64,000 bases of DNA from Atherix ibis (Eukaryota > Arthropoda > Insecta > Diptera > Athericidae): assembly GCA_958298945.1 (NCBI GenBank), contig OY282610.1, forward strand, positions 30,206,167 through 30,270,166, given 5' to 3'. The stretch's first letter is position 1. Each line of letters starts with the position of its first letter. Made by a program: the position numbers and the translations under genes. This document shows positions 36,285-46,787 of this stretch, in pieces. A model generated the notes under the pieces. It worked only from the letters and a program-made list of their open reading frames with translations, was not told the DNA's origin and made no database searches.

Positions 36285-37502
36285 AGGTGTAGTAAAAAGA
36301 AATCCATTATTTTTGCATTTACGATTTATGTCAAATATGCACCGTTTTGTTCGATAACTTGTTCCCATTTTGGAGGTAATTTCATAATGCCTCTCTCAAA
36401 GAAACCTTGGTCCCTATTGGCAAAAAACTGGGACAATCGATTTTCACAATCTTCTCTTGAGGCGAATTTTTCACCTGCAAAATCATTCGTCATAGACAGG
36501 AAGAGGTGGTAATCACTTGGTGCCAGGTCCGGACTATAAGGTGGATGCATAAGAACATCCCAACCAAAGTCCCGGAACTTCTGGCGAGTCACTATCGATG
36601 TATTCGGCCTGGCGTTGTCCTGATGGAACACAATTCCTCTCTTATCGGCCAAAGCTGGCCACTTCTGGGCGATTGCTTCTTTCAGACGGTCCAATTGTTG
36701 ACAGTATAGGTCCGAATTAAGAGTTCGGCCGTAGGGGAGCAGCTCATAGTAGATGATTCCCTGCCAGTCCCACCAAACACACAGCAAAATCTTCGCGGCT
36801 GTCAATCCTGGCTTGACCACCGTTTGCGCCGGGTGACCGCGATTTGACCACGACAGTTGTCGCTTGACGTTGTCGTAAGTGACCCACTTTTCATCACCAG
36901 TAACCATCTGCTTCAGAAATGGATCGATATTGTTGCGATTCAGCAACGATTCGCAGATGGAAATTCGGTCCATGAGGTTTTTTTGCGATAACTCGTGTGG
37001 CACCCATACATCGAGCTTCTTTTTGTATCCAGCCTTATTTAAGTGGTTCCAAACGGTTTTTTGTGCAATGTTTAATTCCAGGGCAATCGAAACCGTGCTT
37101 ACGTGACGGTCGGACTCGACGATTTCTATTATTTTATCGACATTTTCGACAATTGGCCTTCCAGAGCGTGGTGCATTTTTGACATCAAAATTACCGGAAC
37201 GGAATCGACGAAACCAAAACTGCGCGTGATTGACTGTTACAGTATCAGGACCATAAAGACTATTCACATTTTCAACTCCCTGGCTTGCGTTTTCGCCTTT
37301 GTCGAAGAAAAACTGTAAAATATGGCGTATTTTCTTTTTGTTGGTGTCCATCTTTGACGCGTGCTAAAAAAAAAACTTTTTTAGTACGAAATCTTATCTT
37401 TCTAATGCCATCTAGTGCAACCCGATCGCACTTTTAAAACGGGAGATACAGATTCCTAAAGCTATCGATTGGCAAAATAATGGATTACTTTTTACTATAC
37501 CT
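36285..37502 (-). mobile_element. mellifera-like mariner, apparently complete
   Basis: 1,218 bp. Terminal inverted repeats of about 31 bp begin AGGT(G/A)TAGTAAAAAG at each end and are flanked by TA (36283-36284 and 37503-37504). The ends differ at only a few positions. One uninterrupted transposase gene fills the interior with no other gene present. Both structure and coding capacity are intact, unlike every other mobile element in the window. Confidence 0.95.
36326..37351 (-). CDS. mariner transposase, intact 341-residue ORF
   Basis: Predicted to bind the element ends and carry out TA-targeted cut-and-paste transposition in the nucleus. Start ATG at 37349-37351, stop TAA at 36326-36328; 341 residues is a normal mariner length. 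An N-terminal helix-turn-helix pair spans about residues 5-110, with SGRP at 63-66 between the two. The linker WVPHEL is at 116-121. The catalytic triad is D153 (VTGDEKW), D245 (HQDNARPN) and D280 (YSPDLAPSDYH), with 34 residues between the last two, so DD34D. The C-terminus QVIEQNGAYLT and the TLNSDLYCQQLDRLK block are typical of the mellifera subfamily. Asn250 stands where relatives usually have His (NARPHT), the only oddity noted. Promoter and expression cannot be judged from sequence. Confidence 0.95.
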   Translation of the reverse strand: MDTNKKKIRHILQFFFDKGENASQGVENVNSLYGPDTVTVNHAQFWFRRFRSGNFDVKNAPRSGRPIVENVDKIIEIVESDRHVSTVSIALELNIAQKTVWNHLNKAGYKKKLDVWVPHELSQKNLMDRISICESLLNRNNIDPFLKQMVTGDEKWVTYDNVKRQLSWSNRGHPAQTVVKPGLTAAKILLCVWWDWQGIIYYELLPYGRTLNSDLYCQQLDRLKEAIAQKWPALADKRGIVFHQDNARPNTSIVTRQKFRDFGWDVLMHPPYSPDLAPSDYHLFLSMTNDFAGEKFASREDCENRLSQFFANRDQGFFERGIMKLPPKWEQVIEQNGAYLT

Positions 37503-39194
37503 TATAATACAAAATACTTAAAGTTTAATCAATAAATACCACAAACCCAAAATTAAAGGATGTAGAAAAAATTATCTAGTTTTCTGAAAAAAAATAACAC
37601 CGAAAATACATTTTTTTTTTGTTGAAAGTATAAAGATAAAAATAGAGAATTGTATAAAATTATTGTAAGACTTTTATCGAAAAATATTTCAAATACTAAG
37701 AGGAGTTTTAAAATAGCAAGAGCCCAATATATAAAATTGAAATTCCAGCCTAATAAACTTTTATAACATTCATGAATGTACATTTGTATAAACACATATG
37801 TAAATACTCTAGTTAAATACGAATAACCACTATACCTGATGTATTAAATTTTATAATCATAGAATTGCTTTGATACAGTGTATTTTCTAGAGAAAATATT
37901 ATTTTAATAGTTCATTGATATCGGAAAATACAAGTAATAATAGCAAAACCATATTGCTTTGCCTTCTGATATACAACAATAAATTCCGGCTATGAATGGT
38001 GAAAATCATACTGAATGTCGAGTACTGGCTTTGTTAGCCCTATTTTCCCTCAGAACTAGTAATATGAAAATTCCCACCTTTAAAATGTTTACGTATCTAT
38101 ACTCGTACTGGCCAGGTGGAATGGCAGTCAATAAGTTTAGGTAGATAAACACAAGAGTGGTTGGAAAATTGTAGTACAAATTCCATTGCAATAAAACAAA
38201 ATACAGTCATAGGACTCTTTGTAGCCACAGTGCAAGTGGAGTGGTACATTCAATAGACAATACTTCAAATCGGCGGAAACCAAAATGGTCGAGATAGAGT
38301 GCACTTAAAGTTTTTGAATTCAGCTCAGTTGATTTGCAACCAAGTTTTCTATTTTCCTTGCTTATCTAACGGAAGCACTAATGTCTGACCAACTGTTTCT
38401 AATTTACACGCACCTTCCAATAGGTATCCACGAGTACATGATCGATTCGAAGTCTACCATAACTAAAAATTGAGGTATTAATTCATCCAAAGTGCCCATG
38501 TGTGTGCACATACACATAGTATTAAAGTTCCACTATGAATACGTATACAAAAACAACATAATATTAAATCTATTCCCATTTAAATAACTTTAATATTTTA
38601 TGAAAAATATCTTTTCGAAACTATTTAATTAATTTGAACTGCTTGAATTTTACTATAGAAATTTGTATTATCATCAATAGTTTAGAAATAGTATCCATTC
38701 TGACATTTTCATTGTGGTAAGATAACTTGAATTCCTTTCTCTAAATTAGATAAATTTTCATATAGTCGTAATTTTCTATACAAGTACAAGTACTCGTATT
38801 TATATTTCAGTATCTAAATGAATCGCTTAGCCATAACGAAATATGAGATATTTTATTCCAATTAAACATGATTTATTGTCTCTGATCTAATCTTTTAGTA
38901 TGAACAGAGGACCTGAAATGATTCAATGTCAATACGGAGCTAACTTATATGCACTTAAATCAATACGAAAATATGAACTTGACCATATCCGATGCCATAA
39001 TTGTTATACTATAAAATAAAAACCATTCAATAAATATTCAGTTTTGATCATTATTCTATGCATTTTAGAAAATGATTTTAAAACAAATTAACTTATTGAA
39101 AAATTAACAAAAAAAAAAAAACGAAAGCTTTGGCTATTTCTGGTATGTTTTAGCTTTTTCGATTGTTATGAAATTAACGTTCTGATTGCTTTTT
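37503..39194. other. AT-rich DNA, no gene recognised
   Basis: No coding feature. The block 38200-38480 is slightly GC-richer but unassigned. Confidence 0.55.
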
Positions 39195-39440
39195 CGGTAA
39201 GCAATTTATCTCACGTTTCGGTCCGGTGTACGATTTGACGCCTCTAGATTATTTTTTATGGGGCTCCAAGAAGTCACTCATCCATGTCGATAAACCAGCG
39301 TCACTTGAACCCTTGAAAGACAACATTACATGTGTTATTAGCGAGATACCAGCCGAGATGCCGTGGACAACATTTCCATGAAAACGTCTTCAAAAAGTAA
39401 ATGGCAATCATCAATTTATCGATTCAAATAAAAATTTCAT
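39195..39440 (+). mobile_element. Tc1/Tc3-like transposase relic, C-terminal part
   Basis: Reads YDLTPLDYFLWGSKKSL then VDKPASLEPLKDNITCVI and SEIPAEMPW, the conserved C-terminus of this family (DLTPLDYFLWG with the third acidic residue, then KPA....L..NI..VI.EIP). It is better preserved than the relic at 30930. Confidence 0.85.
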
Positions 39441-39589
39441 ACCACGTTTTTTTGGAAATTTGAGAACCAAACACTTAAAAAGAACACTCGTTATCTTACG
39501 AACCACAGACCAGTCTTGTTTTAGTTAGCTTCCCACATGTAAAATGGTGTCTGCAAAGGACAGCATGGTCATGATACTATTAAGTGACC

Positions 39590-39985
39590 CCTAGCTCATA
39601 TCTGAGCAGACCTCATATACAAATCCAAGCATGATATAATTTTTGATAGACTAAAACTTGACCTGACTGTTTTAGAACTGGCCGTTCAACCGAGAATATT
39701 GCTGCGATGCGTGAAGGTGCAACTAAAAGTCTGGAAACACCGATAAGACATCTCACATAAGAAATGAGTATTTCTGAATTCATTTTCAGGAATGCGTTTA
39801 AAAAAGATGTCCATTTATACACGCACAAAAGTCAGTTGATATATAAACTTCAGCCCAGAGATCATGTGCGCAGCTGACAATGGAGCAAAAACGTCGTAGA
39901 GCTCTATAAGTAAGACAACTATTTTGTGGGAACTTTAACATAAGCGGCTGCATGAGTAAACCAAAGATGCACTTCTGGGTTTTTT
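39590..39985 (+). mobile_element. Tc1/Tc3-like transposase relic, N-terminal part
   Basis: Reads GRSTENIAAMREGATKSLE, the family's N-terminal block RSTENIAAV.ESV...P, then YTHKSQLIYKLQPRDHVR (the Y.IQL.QEL.P.DH segment) and, near 39941, NISGCMSKPKMHFW, which fits (H)F..SGYVNKQN.R.W. It lies downstream of a C-terminal piece on the same strand, so the two cannot be a single collinear copy. The satellite starts within about 60 bp of its end. Confidence 0.75.
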
Positions 39986-40039
39986 TATTATAAATTTTTT
40001 TTTTTAAAACTACTTTTACTCATTTAATTTAAGGATTAG

Positions 40040-43000
40040 CAATTAAATTTTGGGCTGAATAAGAAAAAGGATCATTTTTACTAGTCATAGTCTGACAAAA
40101 GTTTGTCATAGTCTCACTCTTATTTGTCATAGTCTTACTGAAATTTTAGCTGAATTAAAGAATGATCATGCTTACTATCTAAAATCGCACAAAATTTTGA
40201 GCTGAATAAGAATTGCAATCACTCTTAATAGTCATAGTCTGACTAAATTTTGATTCGAGTAAGAATAAAGGTAATTCTCATTAGTCAAATTTTTACTACT
40301 GACAATTTTTACTAGTCATATTCTTAGTCAATTTTGAACTGAATAAGACTAAGGATCATTCTCTTTTGTCATAGTCTCACTAGAATTTTAGCTGAATAAA
40401 AAAACGATCATGCTTACTAGCCAAATTCACACAAAATTTTGAGCTGAATAAGAATTACAAACACTCTTACTAGTCATAGTCTGACTAAATTTTTGATTCG
40501 ATTAAGAACAAAAATCATTCTCATTAGTCAAATTCCTACTAACAATCATTCTTACTAGTTAAATTCTCAGTAAATTTTGAGCTGAATAAGGAAAAGGTCA
40601 TTCTTATTTGTCATAGTCTCACTAAAATTTTAGCTGAATTAAAAACGATCATGCTTACTAGCCAAATTCGCACAAAATTTTGAGCTGAATAAGAATTACA
40701 ACCACTCTTACTAGTCATAGTCTGACTAAATTTTTGATTCTTTTAAGAACAAAAATCATTCTCATTAGTCAAATTCTTACTAACAATCATTCTTACTAGT
40801 TAAATTCTCAGTAAATTTTGAGCTGAATAAGAAAAAGGTCATTCTTATTCGTCATAGTCTCACTAAAATATTAGCTGAATAAAAAAACGATCATGCTTAC
40901 TAGCCAAATTCACACAAAATTTTGAGCTGAATAAGAATTACAACCACTCTTACTAGTCATAGTCTGACTAAGTTTTTGATTCGATTAAGAACAAAAATCA
41001 TTCTCATTAGTCAAATTCTTACTAACAATCATTCTTACTAGTTAAATTCTCAGTAAATTTTGAGCTGAATAAGAAAAAGGTCATTCTTATTTGTCATAGT
41101 CTCACTAAAATTTTAGCTGAATTAAAAACGATCATGCTTACTAGCCAAATTCGCACAAAATTTTGAGCTGAATAAGAATTACAACCACTCTTACTAGTCA
41201 TAGTCTGACTAAATTTTTGATTCTTTTAAGAACAAAAATCATTCTCATTAGTCAAATTCTTACTAACAATCATTCTTACTAGTTAAATTCTCAGTAAATT
41301 TTGAGCTGAATAAGAAAAAGGTCATTCTTATTTGTCATAGTCTCACTAAAATTTTAGCTGAATTAAAAACGATCATGCTTACTAGCCAAATTCGCACAAA
41401 ATTTTGAGCTGAATAAGAATTACAACCACTCTTACTAGTCATAGTCTGACTAAATTTTTGATTCTTTTAAGAACAAAAATCATTCTCATTAGTCAAATTC
41501 TTACTAACAATCATTCTTACTAGTTAAATTCTCAGTAAATTTTGAGCTGAATAAGAAAAAGGTCATTCTTATTTGTCATAGTCTCACTAAAATTTTAGCT
41601 GAATTAAAAACGATCATGCTTACTAGCCAAATTCGCACAAAATTTTGAGCTGAATAAGAATTACAACCACTCTTACTAGTCATAGTCTGACTAAATTTTT
41701 GATTCTTTTAAGAACAAAAATCATTCTCATTAGTCAAATTCTTACTAACAATCATTCTTACTAGTTAAATTCTCAGTAAATTTTGAGCTGAATAAGAAAA
41801 AGGTCATTCTTATTCGTCATAGTCTCACTAAAATATTAGCTGAATAAAAAAACGATCATGCTTACTAGCCAAATTCACACAAAATTTTGAGCTGAATGAG
41901 AATTACAACCACTCTTACTAGTCATAGTCTGACTAAGTTTTTGATTCGATTAAGAACAAAAATCATTCTCATTAGTCAAATTCTTACTAACAATCATTCT
42001 TACTAGTTAAATTCTCAGTAAATTTTGAGCTGAATAAGAAAAAGGTCATTCTTATTCGTCATAGTCTCACTAAAATATTAGCTGAATAAAAAAACGATCA
42101 TGCTTACTAGCCAAATTCACACAAAATTTTGAGCTGAATAAGAATTACAACCACTCTTACTAGTCATAGTCTGACTAAGTTTTTGATTCGATTAAGAACA
42201 AAAATCATTCTCATTAGTCAAATTCTTACTAACAATCATTCTTACTAGTTAAATTCTCAGTAAATTTTGAGCTGAATAAGGAAAAGGTCATTCTTATTTG
42301 TCATAGTCTCACTAAAATTTTAGCTGAATTAAAAACGATCATGCTTACTAGCCAAATTCGCACAAAATTTTGAGCTGAATAAGAATTACAACCACTCTTA
42401 CTAGTCATAGTCTGACTAAATTTTTGATTCTTTTAAGAACAAAAATCATTCTCATTAGTCAAATTCTTACTAACAATCATTCTTACTAGTTAAATTCTCA
42501 GTAAATTTTGAGCTGAATAAGAAAAAGGTCATTCTTATTCGTCATAGTCTCACTAAAATATTAGCTGAATAAAAAAACGATCATGCTTACTAGCCAAATT
42601 CACACAAAATTTTGAGCTGAATAAGAATTACAACCACTCTTACTAGTCATAGTCTGACTAAGTTTTTGATTCGATTAAGAACAAAAATCATTCTCATTAG
42701 TCAAATTCTTACTAACAATCATTCTTACTAGTTAAATTCTCAGTAAATTTTGAGCTGAATAAGAAAAAGGTCATTCTTATTCGTCATAGTCTCACTAAAA
42801 TATTAGCTGAATTAAAAACGATCATGCTTACTAGCCAAATTCACACAAAATTTTGAGCTGAATAAGAATTACAACCACTCTTACTAGTCATAGTCTGACT
42901 AAATTTTTGATTCGATTAAGAACAAAAATCATTCTCATTAGTCAAATTCTTACTAACAATCATTCTTACTAGTTAAATTCTCAGTAAATTTTCAGCTGAA

Positions 43001-43208
43001 TAAGAAAAAGGTCATTCTTATTCGTCATAGTCTCACTAAAATATTAGCTGAATAAAAAAAAGATCATGCTTACTAGCCAAATTCACACAAAATTTTGTGC
43101 TGAATAAGAATTACAACAACTCTTACTAGTCATAGTCTCACTAAATTTTCTGCTGAGTAAGAAAATTTTCAGCTGAGTAAGAATGAGATCATTCTCATTA
43201 GTCAAATT
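40040..43208. repeat. satellite array, about 241-bp higher-order unit
   Basis: About 13 head-to-tail units. The marker GAAAAAGGTCATTCTTATT recurs at 40831, 41073, 41314, 41555, 41796, 42038, 42521, 42763 and 43004, with a GGAAAAGG variant at 40590 and 42280, so the spacing is 241-242 bp. Each unit is itself built of about five related segments of 38-54 bp sharing (A)GCTGAATAAGAA, CATTCTTACTAGTCA and CTCA(C/G)TAAATTTT. The first unit (from about 40063) is more divergent and longer. Two unit types alternate irregularly. No protein is encoded. Confidence 0.95.
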
Positions 43209-43209
43209 C

Positions 43210-46200
43210 GCTGGAATGCGTGAACTGGAATAGCCACCAGATCCGGGATGAAACTTCTTTGGATAATATTGATAGTGCCAAGCTAACGTTCTTTCAAGTA
43301 TCTTTTAATTCTGAAGAACAAAAAATATCGCACGGGCTAAGGACAGGTGAAAATAGGTGCTAATGAACCACCTGAATCCCTCTTTACAACCTAAATTCAT
43401 TCAATAACTTATTAGTTTTGTAAGCGAAAAATTTACACTGTTGCCAGAATATTCTCAGTAATGCTAGTCTTATTACTTGTCATACACAACTTATTGTATA
43501 TACCACATATTGTGCTAATACAAAACTGTTTATACCTATTTTTGTTTGTTTTGATGTGAAGTAATTTAATAAATATATAAATTATTTAAAAAGCATATGA
43601 CTGTCTAAGTTCTGAGAATTCTATAAAAAACGATAGTTTGAAATTCACCAGCGAGACTATTAAAAAGTATCAAATACACTTTACATATAATAAAAAAAGT
43701 TATATTTTCTGTCCAATTTCATTTATTCAAAATTATCATATTACATAAATATATTATAACAATATTATTTATTTGAAGATATTTAAATGAAATGATAATT
43801 TTTTGGATATTTGCAAATTTGATTTTCCTTTAAATAATATTTTTACAGGCAAAGAATATTGAGAATATTTTCATATATTTCTAAACGTGCAATTTTGAAT
43901 TTGCAGATATTTCATTGGTATTTTGATAAAAATTGAGTTGCATGAAATTTAGATTTGATTTCATCAAATTCAATTTTCCACAAAACTTTATTCGTACTTA
44001 TTTGCAAATATTTCGAAAAGTTCTGCCTCACAGTTATGTGTATATTCACTATAGTGTGGTAGTTTTTTTCCTTATTGTTGGTGTTGTTTAAAAATGGAAT
44101 AAACTATAAACACAATTTTGTTATTTATTAAAAATAGAAAGCGAACTGAGCAAAAAAAAAAAATAAATACAACTGAATAGAGTTCAGGTGAATTTAAAGT
44201 GAATTGGAACGTTTTCAAAGGTACGATGTGCTCGTTCTATTATTGTGCAACGTACAAGTACGTACAATCATAGTTTACTTTAGCAAACAAACAAAAAATT
44301 GGAAAAAAAATTGAAAAAAAAAAAACAAGAAAAAAGAATTTTTCACATCGAAATAAGGCCACAATAAAATGAAATCATAAAAAAGCAAGCAAACTAACTG
44401 AACCTAACGACTACATAGAAATGTTAATACATTGAATTTTACTTGTACATGTGTATATACTCGTATACCCATACCCGTTAGCAGAGCATATGGAAAAAAT
44501 AAACATGAACACAAGTTTGAAAGTTATAAAAGCTTCTCGGGGCGAAAATCAAAAAATCCTTTTAGAGCTAAAGGTTGAAAGGTCGACTGCTCAATTCTTC
44601 TCTTACTCTTTCGATCTTCCCCGTAAATGTACATATGTGTAGAATATGTTACACTTAAAAAATGTTTTTTTCCTTACTTTGCTTCTTCTGATTCTTCTTC
44701 ATTTTATTTTTGTACATTTTCTCATTTTATATACAAACATTTTCATCCCTCGATCATCCCTTTCCTATCTATCCTCTTATACTAGTTACTGAAGCATTTA
44801 TTTGACTTTATCGTTTTTAATGGATTCCTTTTAAGTCTCTAATAGAATAAAAATGAATATCTTGCCAGTTTAGCTCCGACCACAAGGACAAGAAATTTCA
44901 CTTGGACGCCCATATTCGTCTCTGGTGTGAAATTCATGTTAATATGTCGATAGAAATACTGAATGGAATAATGATCTGTTTCTCACTTAAAAACTCAAGT
45001 GTACTTGGCACAAATTTCTCAACATACATCCTTATACCAAAGAGTTTTTATCTACTAAATTTTTACAGCTCCTCATCATCATTTTTTTTTTATCCTATTT
45101 TATTCCGATGATTTTATTATTTCCATATAAATTTTATACATTTTCAATAGGGCTTATACAACCACCATTCAAATAAGATATTCTTAAAAACTCTTTTGCA
45201 CGATGCTATTGCATTTTTAATAAAAAATAAAAGTTGAAAAGGACACTAAGTAGAAAATGTCTCATAATTTCAATAGTTAATATTATCGAACAGATAGTTT
45301 ATAAACTATCAAAATTATATTAAATAATGCCACCTTTAATAAAAAACTAGGTTTTCTTTGCGGCTATTTCCTGCCATTTAGGTTTATGGTTCCATTTCCT
45401 TAATTTAAGAAATAATTTATTTTTCATAGATCCTTTCTACAAAAAATTTTATATGCATGTACTTTTTGTAGTAATAGTTGAACTTATTTCTGGATAATGT
45501 ATTAAGGTGGCGGAAGAGTAGAAAAATTTCAGAGAAGACCTTAAAAATGCCTTCACTTTATTGATGCTAGTATTGCGAAAATGGTGGGGTAAAGGGGGTT
45601 ATCGAAAAGGGGGCCTTACATTGACATTACCAAAAAAATTATGCCGATAACACATAAAGGGAATGGCAAAACCAAAGGTATTAACTGCTCCATTGCATGA
45701 GATTGAGACATGAAAAAAAAAATACAATTTCAAACATTTTTATAAAAAATAGTATTGTAAAAAAATTGATAGCTGATGCAAAATAAAAAAAAAAGAAATA
45801 GGGGAGGTTAAAAAAATTCAAGGGACACAAAAATTTAGATTTGAATAAGAATAAAAATAATTTAAAAAAAAACCCAAGCAACAACGAAAAGGCTGGAGCT
45901 GGCCGACGACTAAAGTGGGTATAATGAGTCTCCCTGACCATGCCCTAAGCGTCCCCCATAGAACATTTTGGCCAATTGTTTTGAGTGCTACTATTATTGC
46001 AAAGATGATCATCTTCTTAACAGCATCCTCTAGTTTGAAAAAAATTAAGTTGGACGGATTTAAAAGGACCTTAAATACAAATATCAATTATGTTAATTCA
46101 TTACAAATTTATTCCAATCAGCTTAAAAAAAAAAATAACAAAATTCTCTTGCGAAAAAAATCACTAATAATAATTAAATTGTTTTATAATTAACCGGTAA

Positions 46201-46787
46201 TTATCCTTAAATAAAATCTATGCTAAATAAAATTATGCTGTAGTAAAGTTAAATAAATTAAATTTTAAATATTTGTCAATTAATTTTTATTTTAATTCCA
46301 ATTTTAAATTTGATAGACATTTAATTATTTAGTTCTTTTACTTTTATTTAACTTTAAATAGGAAATTTTCCTATTTAATTTTTATTTTAATAGGTAAAGT
46401 CTATTTTAAATTACTGATTGTTTTTTTTTCTTATTCTTTAAGTTAAATTGTTATATGATACTGCATCCAAAAATAAAAGGATCAGTTAGAAATCAGATCA
46501 GAAAGATAAAAAACTAAAATATTTCTTATATTAAGAAAAGTAAAGACATTAACATTAAGGAAACATAATTTTAGGAATAGCGATAGTGAAAAAGGAGAAA
46601 GACGAAAAGAATATTACATTCTAAAGGAGTGAGCCATCTGTTGGTTTTTATTTAAACTGAAGAAACCAACAGATAGCACACAAATTGTAAGCAAACATTA
46701 ACAATTTTTCTTAAAAATCTAAGTAAAAACTATTACATTTATGACTTAATAATTGCCATAAATTGAGTGCAATGAAAAAAATGTAGT
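43210..46787. other. AT-rich DNA, no gene recognised
   Basis: The DNA between the two tandem arrays. Frames at 44451-44642, 44902-45111 and 45681-46193 are short, with no recognised content. A short block at 43210-43340 just after the satellite is GC-richer and unassigned. A perfect 12-bp inverted repeat lies at 46636-46674. Confidence 0.55.

Noticed and set aside
40040..43208. Regular spacing that could be read as repeat plus spacer
   Set aside because: The supposed spacers are themselves repeated in every unit, so this is a satellite.
45681..46193. Overlapping frames on both strands near 45.7-46.2 kb
   Set aside because: Frames overlap on both strands, have low-complexity ends and no recognisable domain.
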